Below, piece by piece: positions 8,114 to 17,101 of a stretch of DNA of 64,000 bases. The stretch spans positions 62,001-126,000 of the forward strand of contig NZ_JNZY01000001.1 in the NCBI RefSeq assembly GCF_000717655.1. Reading direction: 5' to 3'. Made by a program: the position numbers and the translations under genes. Every line of letters begins with the position of its first letter. The first letter of the stretch is position 1. Below the pieces are notes generated by a model. That model did not search any database and was not told the origin of the DNA. It saw only the letters and a list, made by a program, of their open reading frames with translations. This stretch comes from Streptomyces katrae (GTDB taxonomy: Bacteria > Actinomycetota > Actinomycetes > Streptomycetales > Streptomycetaceae).

Positions 8114-9201
8114 TGGCCGACGAGCGCAACAGGTGGCTGGACAAGGCCGCGGCGGAACGAGTGCTGCGCGGCGGCCCTGCCGCACCTGGCGCCGACCGGC
8201 GCGCCCAGGAAGCGGAGGCCCGGCTGCGGGCCGCCCTCGACATGCTGGCAGCGCCGCAGCCGCCCGCCGGGGTGGAACTGCCCGGCGAGGCCGCGGCAGT
8301 GGCCGCCTTCCGTGCGGCGCACGGCGGGGCCGTGGCGGGCGGGGCATCCGGGGCGACGTCGGCACCAGGAGCATCCGGGGTGGCTTCGGCGCCCGGATTG
8401 GCCGCGATGTCCGCACTGCCTGGGGTGTCCGGACCGGTCGGCGTCGACACCACGCCCCTCGTGGAACTCGGCACGGCCGCCGCCCCCCTCACCGTTGCCG
8501 CATCCCGGCGCGGCCGCCCGGCGCGGTTCGCCCTGGTCGCCGCACTGGCGGGCGTCGCCGTCGGCAGCCTGGCGGTCGCCGCAGGGGCCGGCCTGCTGGA
8601 CCGGGTCACGCACGACACGGCGGGTCCCGCACCGGCGGTCTCCCTGAGCGCCGACGAGAATCCGACGACGGCCGGCGACACCGCGGGCCCGACCCTCGCA
8701 CCGCAGCTGCGGCCCGCCCCGCTCCGCGGCACCGACGGCTCGGAGCCCGGCCCGGGCGCGTCACAGACGCCGGGCGCGGACGCGGGCGCGGTCCAGGGAT
8801 TCGGAACCGGAACGGGAACCGGCCCCGGCACCTCGTCCGGCGGCGGCGCCGGCAACGACGACGCGGGCGGCAAGGGCACGGGGGACGGCAAGGACGCCTT
8901 CGCCGGCGGGACCACCTTGCTGAAGGACGCGGACAAGCAGGACCGCCTCAAGGCGGTGGACCTGTGCGAGGCCTACCGGTCGGGACACATGACCTCCGAC
9001 CGCCGCGAGCGGCTCTCGAAGCTGGCGCAAGGCCTCGCGCGCATCCCGCACTTCTGCGAGGCGCTGCTCGACGGGCCCATCGGGAGCGGTGCGCCGGCCG
9101 TTCCGCGCACGGCCGACGACGGGAGTCCCGTACTCAAGGCCCCGACGTTCGTCCCGGCGAGTCCGGTCGCGTCGTCCGCGGCGGCCCCCAAGCCGCGCTG
9201 A
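8113..9201 (+). CDS. Single-pass membrane protein, candidate regulator of the adjacent sigma factor
   Basis: 362 residues. An N-terminal cytosolic part (ADERNRWLDKAAAERVLRG, then helical ARLRAALDML) is followed by an Ala/Gly-rich linker, one transmembrane helix at about residues 145-165 (FALVAALAGVAVGSLAVAAG) and a long extracytoplasmic Gly/Thr/Pro-rich tail. The tail ends in a small domain with two cysteines (DLCEAYRSG, HFCEALL). No zinc-binding HxxxCxxC anti-sigma motif is present. Translational coupling to the sigma gene and this topology suggest an anti-sigma-like role (inference). ATG at 8113 has GAAGGA six bases upstream. Confidence 0.7.
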   Translation: MADERNRWLDKAAAERVLRGGPAAPGADRRAQEAEARLRAALDMLAAPQPPAGVELPGEAAAVAAFRAAHGGAVAGGASGATSAPGASGVASAPGLAAMSALPGVSGPVGVDTTPLVELGTAAAPLTVAASRRGRPARFALVAALAGVAVGSLAVAAGAGLLDRVTHDTAGPAPAVSLSADENPTTAGDTAGPTLAPQLRPAPLRGTDGSEPGPGASQTPGADAGAVQGFGTGTGTGPGTSSGGGAGNDDAGGKGTGDGKDAFAGGTTLLKDADKQDRLKAVDLCEAYRSGHMTSDRRERLSKLAQGLARIPHFCEALLDGPIGSGAPAVPRTADDGSPVLKAPTFVPASPVASSAAAPKPR

Positions 9202-9509
9202 CGGCTGCTGCCATTGCGGCTGCCGGCTGTCAGGCGTTCCTTCGGGTGGTCCGCGAGCACTCCTCGAGCGGGTCCCGAGCGGCGGCGTGAACGGGCTGTA
9301 ACACTTTTCGAACCTGCGGCGCAGTACATAACGAGCCGACTGGTCATCGGCCGCGTATGAGCCGGGGTTCCCCCCGTACCCCTGGGCTCTGCGCACCCGG
9401 CGCGGGCGGGGTTCGTTCCCCCGGCCCTGCCCGCGCCTCTACTTCTCCGACCGGATCACCGGGATCGCCGGGATCACGCGGATCGTCAGGATCTTCCGGA
9501 AACCCGGGA
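9202..9509. repeat. Convergent intergenic region with GGATCRC-type iterated repeat
   Basis: 308 bases between convergent genes. From about 9450 to 9512 a 9-10-base unit close to CGGGATCAC is repeated six or seven times with drift, ending exactly at the stop codon of the L,D-transpeptidase gene. No gene is visible. The repeats could pair with each other only weakly, so a terminator role is uncertain. Confidence 0.4.
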
Positions 9510-10382
9510 TCACCAGTAGACGACGACCTTGTCGCCGACGTGCACCTGGTCGAACAGCGTCGCGAGCTTGCCCTTGTCCCGGACGTTCACACAGCCGTGC
9601 GAGGCGCCGGCGTAGCCGCGGGCCGCGAAGTCGGCGGAGTAGTGGACGGCCTGACCCTGGCTGAAGAACATCGAGTACGGCATCGGCGTGTGGTAGATGG
9701 TCGACGTCCAGTCCTTGGCCTTCCACTCCACCTTGAACTCGCCCTCGCGGGTCGGGGTGTTCTCGGAGCCGAAACGGACGTCCATGGTGGAGACGATCTT
9801 GCCGTCGATCATCCAGGCGAGCGTGCGGCTCTCCTTGCTGATGCACATGACGCGGCCCGTCATGCACCGCGGGTCCGGCGCGTCGACCTCGTTGACGGTC
9901 GGCGGGCGCAGCTCGTCGGCGGTGGGCTTCTTGCTGAGGCTCTGGATCTTCTTCCAGGTGGCCTCGTCGACCGCACCGGACGCCGTCAGGCCGTTCTTCG
10001 TCTGGAAGGCCTTGACCGCGGCGGTCGTCTTCGAACCGTAGAAGCCGGTGGGCGCGACCTTCATGTACTTGAGCTGCTTCAGGCGGGCCTGGAGATCGCG
10101 CACCTGCTCGCTCTCGTCGCCGTTCGCCATGATGGCCTTGACGGTCGGCGAGGGCGACGCGGACGGCGAGGCCGACTGTGAGGCGGACGGCGAGGGCGAG
10201 GCGTCGGCGGGCTTGCTGTCCGTCGACGGGGAGCTCTCGGGGGTGGAACCCGCCGCGGACGCGGACGGAACCGAAGAGGCGGAGCCGGCCGGCTCCGTCT
10301 TCTGCGGCCCGCAGGCGGTCGCGGCGAGCGCGACGGCGGTGGCCACCCCGAGCGTGCGGACTATGAATCTCTGGCGGTGCAT
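9510..10382 (-). CDS. L,D-transpeptidase lipoprotein with peptidoglycan-binding domain
   Basis: 290 residues. A lipoprotein signal peptide with Cys24 in ALAATAC is followed by a Ser/Pro-rich linker (residues 25-80), a PG_binding_1 domain ([15 protein letters not shown]...[15 protein letters not shown], about 90-150) and a YkuD L,D-transpeptidase domain. The catalytic signature is SHGCVNVRD near the C-terminus, with HYSAD upstream. Such enzymes make 3-3 peptidoglycan cross-links outside the membrane. ATG at 10382 gives a proper signal peptide. A second L,D-transpeptidase lies at 30216-30956. Confidence 0.92.
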   Translation of the reverse strand: MHRQRFIVRTLGVATAVALAATACGPQKTEPAGSASSVPSASAAGSTPESSPSTDSKPADASPSPSASQSASPSASPSPTVKAIMANGDESEQVRDLQARLKQLKYMKVAPTGFYGSKTTAAVKAFQTKNGLTASGAVDEATWKKIQSLSKKPTADELRPPTVNEVDAPDPRCMTGRVMCISKESRTLAWMIDGKIVSTMDVRFGSENTPTREGEFKVEWKAKDWTSTIYHTPMPYSMFFSQGQAVHYSADFAARGYAGASHGCVNVRDKGKLATLFDQVHVGDKVVVYW

Positions 10383-10948
10383 TGCAGTCCCCCGATTTCT
10401 ACGTCGTGTATCTAGGTGATGCCTGGCGGGCGTGGAGAGTTGCAGACGGTCCAGGGATGTTGCGCCATTGTGACCAGCGGCCGTCAGGGGACGGCCGGGC
10501 CGTCGCGGGAGGTTGTATCAGTCCCGCGGCCGTTTGCTCTACATCCCCTCCCGGCCAGCGTTCCGCCGGCCAGGAGGGATATGCCACACATGTGACGACA
10601 TGGTCTTGTTTGCCGCGGAGTGACCATGTGAGTGCCGAACTTGTATACGGGAAACGCCAGTTCGGGCAGCGTGCGCGCCTCGCGCTCCCTCCCGCGCTCG
10701 CCCTGAAGATGGATGACCAAGCTCACACGGCGCGCACGGCGTGGAACCTGCTGCACGCGTGGTGGCAGATGATGCCCAAGCAGAAGCGAACCCTGGCGTC
10801 CTGCACCTGTACCGGGGGGCCTCGCGCCCGTCCCGGCTGCCGGGGCGGCAGTCGTCAGGCGCGTCCAGCGCGCCAAGCCCACCGCCGCAAGGTAGGCAGG
10901 AATCTCCCGATGCGGACCGGGAGAGCACTTCAAGGAGGGCTTGGTCAC
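10383..10948. other. Long divergent upstream region of the mutase gene
   Basis: 566 bases with no convincing gene. It contains an inverted repeat ACATGGTC (10598-10605) / GACCATGT (10622-10629) and a nearby CACATGTG, which could be operator or promoter elements for the mutase gene or the L,D-transpeptidase gene. A strong ribosome binding site (AAGGAGGG, near 10932) marks the mutase start. Confidence 0.35.
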
Positions 10949-12529
10949 ATGGCGAGTACCGAGAGCGGATTTCCGATCGAACCCGTTTACGGGCCCGGCG
11001 ATCTGACGGGGTGGGATCCCGAGGGCAAACTGGGTGAACCAGGGGCGTATCCGTACACGCGAGGGGTTTACCCGACGATGTACACCGGCAAGCCGTGGAC
11101 GATGCGGCAGTACGCCGGGTTCGGGACGGCGGCCGAATCCAACGCCCGGTACCGGCAGCTCATCACCGGCGGTGGCACCGGGCTGTCCGTCGCCTTCGAC
11201 CTGCCGACACAGATGGGGCACGACTCCGACGCGCCGCTCGCGAACGGGGAGGTCGGCAAGGTCGGCGTCGCGATCGACTCCGTCGAGGACATGCGGGTGC
11301 TGTTCGACGGGATCCCGCTCGACCGGGTCTCCACGTCCATGACGATCAACGCCCCCGCGGCGCTGCTGCTGCTGATGTACCAGCTGGTCGCCGAGGAGCA
11401 CGGCATCGACGGCGGGCAGCTGACCGGGACCGTCCAGAACGACGTGCTCAAGGAATACATCGCGCGGGGCACGTACATCTTCCCGCCCGAGCCCTCGCTG
11501 CGGCTGACGGCCGACACCTTCCGGTACTGCAAGGCCGAGATCCCCCGCTGGAACACCATCTCCATCTCCGGCTACCACATGGCCGAGGCCGGGGCCTCGC
11601 CCGCGCAGGAGATCGGCTTCACGCTCGCGGACGGGATCGCGTACGTCCGGACGGCGCTGGCCGCCGGGATGGAGGTCGACGAGTTCGCCCCGCGCCTCTC
11701 CTTCTTCTTCGTCGCCCGCACCACGCTGCTCGAGGAGGTCGCGAAGTTCCGGGCCGCGCGGCGGATCTGGGCCCGGGTCATGCGCGAGGAGTTCGGGGCC
11801 CGGAACCCGAAGTCGCTGATGCTGCGCTTCCACACCCAGACGGCCGGGGTCCAGCTGACGGCGCAGCAGCCGGAGCTGAATCTCGTACGGGTGGCCGTGC
11901 AGGCGCTCGGCGCGGTGCTGGGCGGCACACAGTCGCTGCACACCAACTCCTTCGACGAGGCGATCGCCCTGCCGACGGAGAAATCGGCGCGGCTGGCGCT
12001 GCGGACGCAGCAGGTGCTGGCGTACGAGACGGACGTGCCGCACACCGTCGACCCCTTCGCCGGGTCGTACGCGGTCGAGCGGATGACGGACGAGGTCGAG
12101 GCGGCGGCGCTCGCGCTGATGCGACGCGTCGAGGACCTCGGCGGGGCGGTGGCCGCGATCGAGGCCGGCTTCCAGAAGGGGGAGATCGAGCGGAACGCGT
12201 ACCGCATCGCGCGGGAGACGGACGAGGGCGAGCGCGTGGTGGTCGGGGTCAACCGGTTCGCGCTGGAGCAGGAGGAGCGGTACGAGCCGCTCCGCGTCGA
12301 CCCGGCGATCGAGAACCGCCAGCGGGAGGCGCTGGCGGCCCTGCGCGCGAGCCGCGACGCCGAGGCGGTGTCGGCGGCGCTGGCAGCGCTCCGCGAGGCG
12401 GCGGCCGGCACGGCGAACGTCCTCTATCCGATGAAGGAGGCCCTGCGCGCCCGGGCCACGGTGGGGGAGGTCTGCAACGCCCTGCGGGAGGTGTGGGGGA
12501 CGTACGAACCGACTGATTCCACATGGTGA
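10949..12529 (+). CDS. Acyl-CoA mutase large subunit (methylmalonyl/isobutyryl-CoA mutase family)
   Basis: 526 residues. Carries only the substrate-binding TIM-barrel domain of adenosylcobalamin-dependent acyl-CoA mutases: [48 protein letters not shown] and [11 protein letters not shown] are all present. The C-terminal cobalamin-binding domain (DxHxxG) is absent, so it must pair with a separate small subunit, as isobutyryl-CoA mutase IcmA does with IcmB. No small subunit gene is in the window. Substrate could be isobutyryl-CoA, methylmalonyl-CoA or another acyl-CoA. ATG at 10949 follows AAGGAGGG and matches the start of the conserved domain. The frame is open further upstream but is not coding-like. 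Confidence 0.88.
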   Translation: MASTESGFPIEPVYGPGDLTGWDPEGKLGEPGAYPYTRGVYPTMYTGKPWTMRQYAGFGTAAESNARYRQLITGGGTGLSVAFDLPTQMGHDSDAPLANGEVGKVGVAIDSVEDMRVLFDGIPLDRVSTSMTINAPAALLLLMYQLVAEEHGIDGGQLTGTVQNDVLKEYIARGTYIFPPEPSLRLTADTFRYCKAEIPRWNTISISGYHMAEAGASPAQEIGFTLADGIAYVRTALAAGMEVDEFAPRLSFFFVARTTLLEEVAKFRAARRIWARVMREEFGARNPKSLMLRFHTQTAGVQLTAQQPELNLVRVAVQALGAVLGGTQSLHTNSFDEAIALPTEKSARLALRTQQVLAYETDVPHTVDPFAGSYAVERMTDEVEAAALALMRRVEDLGGAVAAIEAGFQKGEIERNAYRIARETDEGERVVVGVNRFALEQEERYEPLRVDPAIENRQREALAALRASRDAEAVSAALAALREAAAGTANVLYPMKEALRARATVGEVCNALREVWGTYEPTDSTW

Positions 12530-12587
12530 CGTATTTAATGGAAAGCGTCAGCCACGACAGGTGCATCGTCATGGGACACTCCTGCTC

Positions 12588-13238
12588 ATGCTGGGTGTCA
12601 TCGATCTGCCGACCTACCTCGTCGGGCTCGTACTGATCATTTTGCTGCCGGGGCCGAACTCGCTGTACGTGCTCTCCGTCGCGGCGCGCCGCGGCGTGCG
12701 CACCGGGTACAAGGCCGCCGCCGGGGTGTTCACCGGCGACGCCGTGCTGATGGTGCTCGCCGCCGCCGGGGCGGGAGCGCTGCTCCAGGCCAGTCCGGTG
12801 GCCTTCGGCGTCGTCAAGCTGCTCGGCGCCGGGTACCTGACCTGGCTGGCCGTCGGGATGATGCGCGGTGCCTGGGCGCTGTGGCGCTCGCGGGCCGAGC
12901 GGGCCGAGCGGGACGAGGCCCCGGACGCGGTTCCGGCCGAGGGGGAGCGGCCGTACCGGCGGGCGCTGCTGATCAGCCTGTTCAACCCCAAGGCGATCCT
13001 GTTCCTCGTCTCCTTCTTCGTGCAGTTCGTGGACCCCTCGTACGCCTACCCGGCGCTCTCGTTCCTCCTGCTGGGCGCGCTGCTGCAGCTCGGCAGCTTC
13101 CTGTACCTGACCCTGCTGATCTTCGGCGGCACCCGGCTGTCGGCCGCCTTCCGCCGCCGCAAGCGGCTCTCGGCCGGGGCCACCTCGGCGGCGGGCGTGC
13201 TGTTCTTCGGCTTCGCCGCCAAGCTCGCCGTCAGCTGA
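12588..13238 (+). CDS. leuE: LeuE-type LysE/RhtB family amino-acid exporter
   Basis: 216 residues, about six transmembrane helices. The sequence tracks E. coli LeuE closely: N-terminal TYLVGLVLIILLPGPNSLYV with the family GPN motif, GVFTGDAVLMVLA, LISLFNPKAILFLVSFFVQF and C-terminal FFGFAAKLA. It should export leucine and related amino acids across the cytoplasmic membrane. ATG at 12588 matches the E. coli start. A GTG at 12561 would add nine residues. It lies 58 bases after the mutase gene on the same strand but without obvious coupling. Confidence 0.85.
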   Translation: MLGVIDLPTYLVGLVLIILLPGPNSLYVLSVAARRGVRTGYKAAAGVFTGDAVLMVLAAAGAGALLQASPVAFGVVKLLGAGYLTWLAVGMMRGAWALWRSRAERAERDEAPDAVPAEGERPYRRALLISLFNPKAILFLVSFFVQFVDPSYAYPALSFLLLGALLQLGSFLYLTLLIFGGTRLSAAFRRRKRLSAGATSAAGVLFFGFAAKLAVS

Positions 13239-14607
13239 GCCCTCGGCTGAGCCGGCCGCTCAGCCGCCTCAGCCGGCGGACCACGCGGCGGACGGCCGGG
13301 CTTTGGGGCAGGAAGGACAGCTGGGCCGGGATGCCGCCGGGCAGTCCGAGGGTGGTCAGCCGGCGGCGTTTGAAGTAGCGCCGGGTGCGGTCGTCGAGGT
13401 GCGCGGCCAGATGGCGTTCGGCGTCCGTGCGGCGCGGGGCCAGGATCTGCGGCTGCATGGTGAACCCGACCGCGGTGAGGAGCCCGGCCAGCCCGTCGCG
13501 GACCTCGTCGGGGCCGGGCGCGGTCCAGCCGGCGACGGCCTCGGCGTCCGCGAGGGCGGGGAGCAGCGCGTCGACCACCGTGAGCGGGATCCGGTTGCTG
13601 TTCTGGTACGGGGCGAGGCGGGCCAGTATGGCCTCGGTCCCGGTGCGTGCGACGGGCAGCCCGTACAGGGTGGCGGCGGTCAGCAGCCCGGTGGAGAAGC
13701 AGCCGACGACCAGGGCGGGGCGCAGCCGCCGGTAGAGGGTCTCGGCCAGGACCGGGGTGGACATGACGGTGAGGCGGGCGCCGAGCCGTTCGGCCTCGGC
13801 CTCGGCGCGGCGGGAGTATTCGGCGGGGGCGCTGGGGTGGGGCTTGAAGACGAGCTCGCGGTGGCCGAGGGCGTGCGCGCCCCGGACCATCTCCACGTGG
13901 AGGTCCTCCTCCTCTTGCGGGGAGAGGAGTTCGAGGGCGGAGAGGTACTGGCCGAGCAGCAGCGCCGGCGCCTCGCCGACTCCGTCCAACTCCGGTCCGT
14001 ACGAGGGGAGTTCGCCGAGCACCTTGAGGAACTCCGGCGTCGGGACCAACTCCGCCGGTACGTCGAACTCGGTGAGCAGCAGCGGTTCCAGACCCGGCAC
14101 CAGGTCCAGGTGCAGGACGCGGCGCACGCGCATGCCGAGCTGCGGGTCGAGGCGGAAGCGGGTGGGTCCGTAGCTCATCAGCCCGTCGGCGTAGACGTCG
14201 ACGGCGGCGCCGGGGAACAGCGTGCACAGGGTCCGGGCGGGCGGGACCTGGATCGACTCCACGATGATCTCGACGCGGTCCTCGTCCAGTCCCCAGATCG
14301 CCCGGAGCTGGCGTTCCCACAGGGGGACGTCCTCGGGACGCGGGGCCCAGGCGCTGGGGTGCTGCGGGGCGATGGTGGCGTTCCAGTCGAGCACCTCGTC
14401 GAAGCGGGTGCGCAGCGAGGCGAAGCCCGGCATGTCGGCGAGGCCGGGGGAGACCTCGGCGGTGAGGGCGTGGTTGCTGGTGAGCAGGATGCGCCGGCCG
14501 GCCGGCGGGAAGCTGCCCGCGTCGATGCCGGCGGCGAGCGTGGCCGTCCCGTAGAGCGTGGACGCGAGGAAGATCTGGGTGCAGGGAGGGGTGTCGTGAG
14601 TGGCCAT
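13231..14607 (-). CDS. Polysialyltransferase-family protein
   Basis: 458 residues, resembling the alpha-2,8-polysialyltransferase / capsule glycosyltransferase family: N-terminal QIFLASTLYGTATLAAGID, central DGLMSYGP with the DG motif, ELVFKPHPSAP with the HP motif, and VVGCFSTGLLTA with the S(T) motif. These three motifs bind CMP-sialic acid in bacterial polysialyltransferases. It should transfer a nonulosonic acid, or build its polymer, on the cytoplasmic face of the membrane. Its ATG overlaps the stop of the upstream GT2 gene (TGATG), so both form one operon divergent from the biosynthetic genes. Its end overlaps the LeuE gene by 8 bases. Confidence 0.8.
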   Translation of the reverse strand: MATHDTPPCTQIFLASTLYGTATLAAGIDAGSFPPAGRRILLTSNHALTAEVSPGLADMPGFASLRTRFDEVLDWNATIAPQHPSAWAPRPEDVPLWERQLRAIWGLDEDRVEIIVESIQVPPARTLCTLFPGAAVDVYADGLMSYGPTRFRLDPQLGMRVRRVLHLDLVPGLEPLLLTEFDVPAELVPTPEFLKVLGELPSYGPELDGVGEAPALLLGQYLSALELLSPQEEEDLHVEMVRGAHALGHRELVFKPHPSAPAEYSRRAEAEAERLGARLTVMSTPVLAETLYRRLRPALVVGCFSTGLLTAATLYGLPVARTGTEAILARLAPYQNSNRIPLTVVDALLPALADAEAVAGWTAPGPDEVRDGLAGLLTAVGFTMQPQILAPRRTDAERHLAAHLDDRTRRYFKRRRLTTLGLPGGIPAQLSFLPQSPAVRRVVRRLRRLSGRLSRGLS

Positions 14608-15584
14608 CAGAGCGCGGCTCCCGCCCGTGCGGGACGGCGGCGCAGGCGGCGCAGCACTCCGGCGCGGTCGGCGTCCATCGAGTTCAGGGCCCGGTCGAGT
14701 ACGTCCTGGGGCATGCGTCCGAGCGCGGCCGTGCTCATCGAACGGAGTTTCTTGGCCACGGCCGGTTCGTACCTTTCGATGGTCCCGATATGGTGCGCGA
14801 TAATTGCACAATATGTTCGGACGGCTTTCGGGAGAAGGCGATCGCTTTCCCGGTCTTCGGCCGTATCGGCCAGAACCTGGTCGAAAGCCCTGATGAAATC
14901 GAGCTGGCGCTCGTCCTTGATCTGCGTGAGCGAGGTTGCGACCCCGCGCCGGTAGAAGATCCCCGGCAGCCCGACCGCCGCGAAGGACTCCGCACCCCGG
15001 TGCAGCCGCCAGATCCACGGCCGGTCCTCCGCCGTCCGCAGCCCGTCGGTGAAGTGCAGCAGTCCGCGGTCCAGCAGCCGCCGGTGGTACATGCCGGCCC
15101 AGGCGTACGGGTAGTCGACCGAGGTGGCCCGGGAGGCGGGCAGGATCCCGCTCCGCGGATCGCCGGCGACCAGCTGCGGACCGTACGGGACGCGCTGCAC
15201 CGTGCGGCTGCGGCCGGTCACCTGGACATGGTCGTTGCGGACGAAATCGCAGCTCAGCGCCTCTATGGCGGCCAGTGTGCGGGCCAGATGGCCGGGCGCC
15301 AGCCAGTCGTCGCCGTCCAGGAACGTCACGTACTCGCCGCGGGCCGCGTCCAGACCGGTGTTCCGGGCCGTGGCCAGGCCGCCGTTGCGTTCGTGTCTGA
15401 GGAGCACCGCCCCCGGCAGCTCGCGCGCCGCCCGCTCGAGGAGTTCGGGAGTCCCGTCCGTCGAGCAGTCGTCGACGAGCAGGAACTCGAAATCGTCCCG
15501 GGCGTTGAGTTCGAGGCTTTTCAGGGCATCCGGTGCGTATGTCTGCACGTTGTAGAACGGCACGACAACAGAGAGCTTGAGCAC
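14607..15584 (-). CDS. Family 2 glycosyltransferase
   Basis: 325 residues. A GT-A fold is shown by KLSVVVPFYNVQTYAPDALK at the N-terminus, LLVDDCSTDGTPELL, ARNTGLDAARGEYVTFLDGDDW with the metal-binding DGD, and the acceptor-side TAEDRPWIWRLHRG. It probably adds a sugar to the glycopolymer or its linkage unit using a nucleotide sugar in the cytoplasm. GTG at 15584 starts directly before the domain. An ATG at 15620 would add 12 residues, and neither has a clear binding site. It is first gene of a two-gene operon with the polysialyltransferase-like gene. Confidence 0.85.
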   Translation of the reverse strand: MLKLSVVVPFYNVQTYAPDALKSLELNARDDFEFLLVDDCSTDGTPELLERAARELPGAVLLRHERNGGLATARNTGLDAARGEYVTFLDGDDWLAPGHLARTLAAIEALSCDFVRNDHVQVTGRSRTVQRVPYGPQLVAGDPRSGILPASRATSVDYPYAWAGMYHRRLLDRGLLHFTDGLRTAEDRPWIWRLHRGAESFAAVGLPGIFYRRGVATSLTQIKDERQLDFIRAFDQVLADTAEDRESDRLLPKAVRTYCAIIAHHIGTIERYEPAVAKKLRSMSTAALGRMPQDVLDRALNSMDADRAGVLRRLRRRPARAGAAL

Positions 15585-15662
15585 CCGCGAGACATTAGGG
15601 CGTCGTCCGGCATTCACCATGGCCCGTATGCGGATTCCGTGTGAACGACGCAGGGCGGGCGC

Positions 15663-15707
15663 GTTAACCCGTGCGGTTTCGCATGACGTAGACGGGTTGT
15701 TAACCCG
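15663..15707. promoter_or_regulatory. Direct repeats and palindrome in the divergent promoter
   Basis: GTTAACCCG occurs twice, at 15663-15671 and 15699-15707, 36 bases apart start to start. The second copy is half of a palindrome CGGGTTGTTAACCCG (15693-15707). The location, in the only shared upstream region of the nonulosonate cluster, suggests an operator for both directions (inference). Confidence 0.5.
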
Positions 15708-15760
15708 CTGTTGTGCGTTCGTTGGGCCGATCACCGAAATTGCGGAATAGCTTCTGCCGG

Positions 15761-17101
15761 GTGCCAGCCAGTCATCGTGCCGCCACTCATACGCGTACTG
15801 CCCTTCGCGTCGCCGTACTCGCCGATTCCGATACGCGATGGAAATGGGGCGCACTCACCGCCCGCCGCCTCGCGGTGGAACCGCACCTCGCCGGGTACCT
15901 GCTCCGTGGCCGGGCCACCCCGACCGCGCGCCAGCTCGGCGAGGTGGGCGTCCGCGCCGACCGGCTCTCCGAGACGACCTGCGCGCAGTTCCTCGCGGAG
16001 CTCGAGCGCGAGAAGTACGACGTCGTCGTCCTCGCCCTCGTCGGCGGAGCCGTCCAGGCGGTCCTGCACGGGGTCCGCGCCCTGTGGCCCGAGCCCGCCG
16101 CCCGCCCCGTCCTCGTCACCGGGTACGTGGGCGTCGTATACGAGAAGCTCGCCGACGGGCTGCTGCTGCGGCACGGGGCCGACCTCGTCCTCGCCAACTC
16201 CCGCTACGACGCGGGCCGCTTCCGCGCGGTGTACGAGGGCGTCGGCGCGGACGCCGGCGCCGTCACGGAGACGGCACTGCCGTTCCTGGACGGAGCGGCG
16301 TACGAAAGGGCCGGCAGCAGCGCCCGCACCGTGGTCTTCGCCGTCCAGCCGTCCGTCCCCGAGAGCCGCGCCGACCGCGCGTACCTGCTGGAGCGGGCGG
16401 CCCGGCACGCCCGGCTGCACCCCGAGCGCGAGGTGCTGATCAAGCTGCGCAGCCGGCCCGGGGAGCACACCACGCACCTGGAGGAGCAGCCCTACCAGCG
16501 GCTCGCCGATCGCGTCCCCGGCGGACTGCCCGCCAACTGCCGGCTGGTCTACGGGAACATGGGCCAGGTCCTGGACGGCACGGACCTGCTGGTCACGGTC
16601 TCCTCCACGGCCGCCCTGGAGTCCCTGCACCGCGGGATCCCGACGGCCGTCCTCACCGACCTCGGCATCCGCGAGGTGCTCGGCAACCACCACTTCCTCG
16701 GCTCGGGCTGCCTGGCGTCCTGGGACCAGCTGGACGCCGGCCTGCTGCCGCAGGGCGACCCGGACTGGCTGGCCGGCCAGGGCGTGAGGGGTGCGTCCGG
16801 CGCCCCGGACTCCTTCGCCGCCGCCCGCGCCCGGCTCGGCGAACTGCTGGACCTGGCGGTCCTCCCCGCCGTCTCCCCCTACTACACGCGGGTCACCGCG
16901 CCCGGGTACCTGCCCGGGATCCTGGCCCGGCACCATCTCGCCCCCGACGGGACACCGCTGCCCGGCGCCGTCCGGGAGAGCGGCGGGGAGTCCCGGCTGC
17001 GCCGCTGGCTCCGCTCGCACCTGCGCGACGCCGCCCGCGGGGCGTACCGGCACGGGGTCCAGCGCGTGGCCCCGGTGATCCGCCGGATGGGCGAGCTGTG
17101 A
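15761..17101 (+). CDS. Putative glycosyltransferase (DUF6716-like) of the nonulosonate cluster
   Basis: 446 residues. The N-terminal LRVAVLADSDTRWKWGALTA and the two-domain layout resemble a Streptomyces family annotated, as I recall, as DUF6716 putative glycosyltransferase. Other visible landmarks are VLVTGYVGVVYEKLADGLLL, EVLIKLRSRPGEHTTH and TVSSTAALESLHRGIPTAVL, which is similar to the donor-binding SS(S/T)xxE region of GT-B capsule transferases. GTG at 15761 is preferred; an in-frame GTG at 15713 lies almost on the palindrome and would extend it by 16 residues. It overlaps the CMP-sugar synthetase gene by four bases (GTGA), so they are cotranscribed. Confidence 0.7.
   Translation: MPASHRAATHTRTALRVAVLADSDTRWKWGALTARRLAVEPHLAGYLLRGRATPTARQLGEVGVRADRLSETTCAQFLAELEREKYDVVVLALVGGAVQAVLHGVRALWPEPAARPVLVTGYVGVVYEKLADGLLLRHGADLVLANSRYDAGRFRAVYEGVGADAGAVTETALPFLDGAAYERAGSSARTVVFAVQPSVPESRADRAYLLERAARHARLHPEREVLIKLRSRPGEHTTHLEEQPYQRLADRVPGGLPANCRLVYGNMGQVLDGTDLLVTVSSTAALESLHRGIPTAVLTDLGIREVLGNHHFLGSGCLASWDQLDAGLLPQGDPDWLAGQGVRGASGAPDSFAAARARLGELLDLAVLPAVSPYYTRVTAPGYLPGILARHHLAPDGTPLPGAVRESGGESRLRRWLRSHLRDAARGAYRHGVQRVAPVIRRMGEL

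Noticed and set aside
10382..10948. N-terminal extension of the acyl-CoA mutase reading frame by 189 codons
   Set aside because: The region has irregular codon use and no homology; the AAGGAGGG site and domain start favour ATG at 10949.
10484..12043. 519-codon frame antisense to the mutase gene
   Set aside because: Antisense shadow; the plus-strand mutase motifs are unambiguous.
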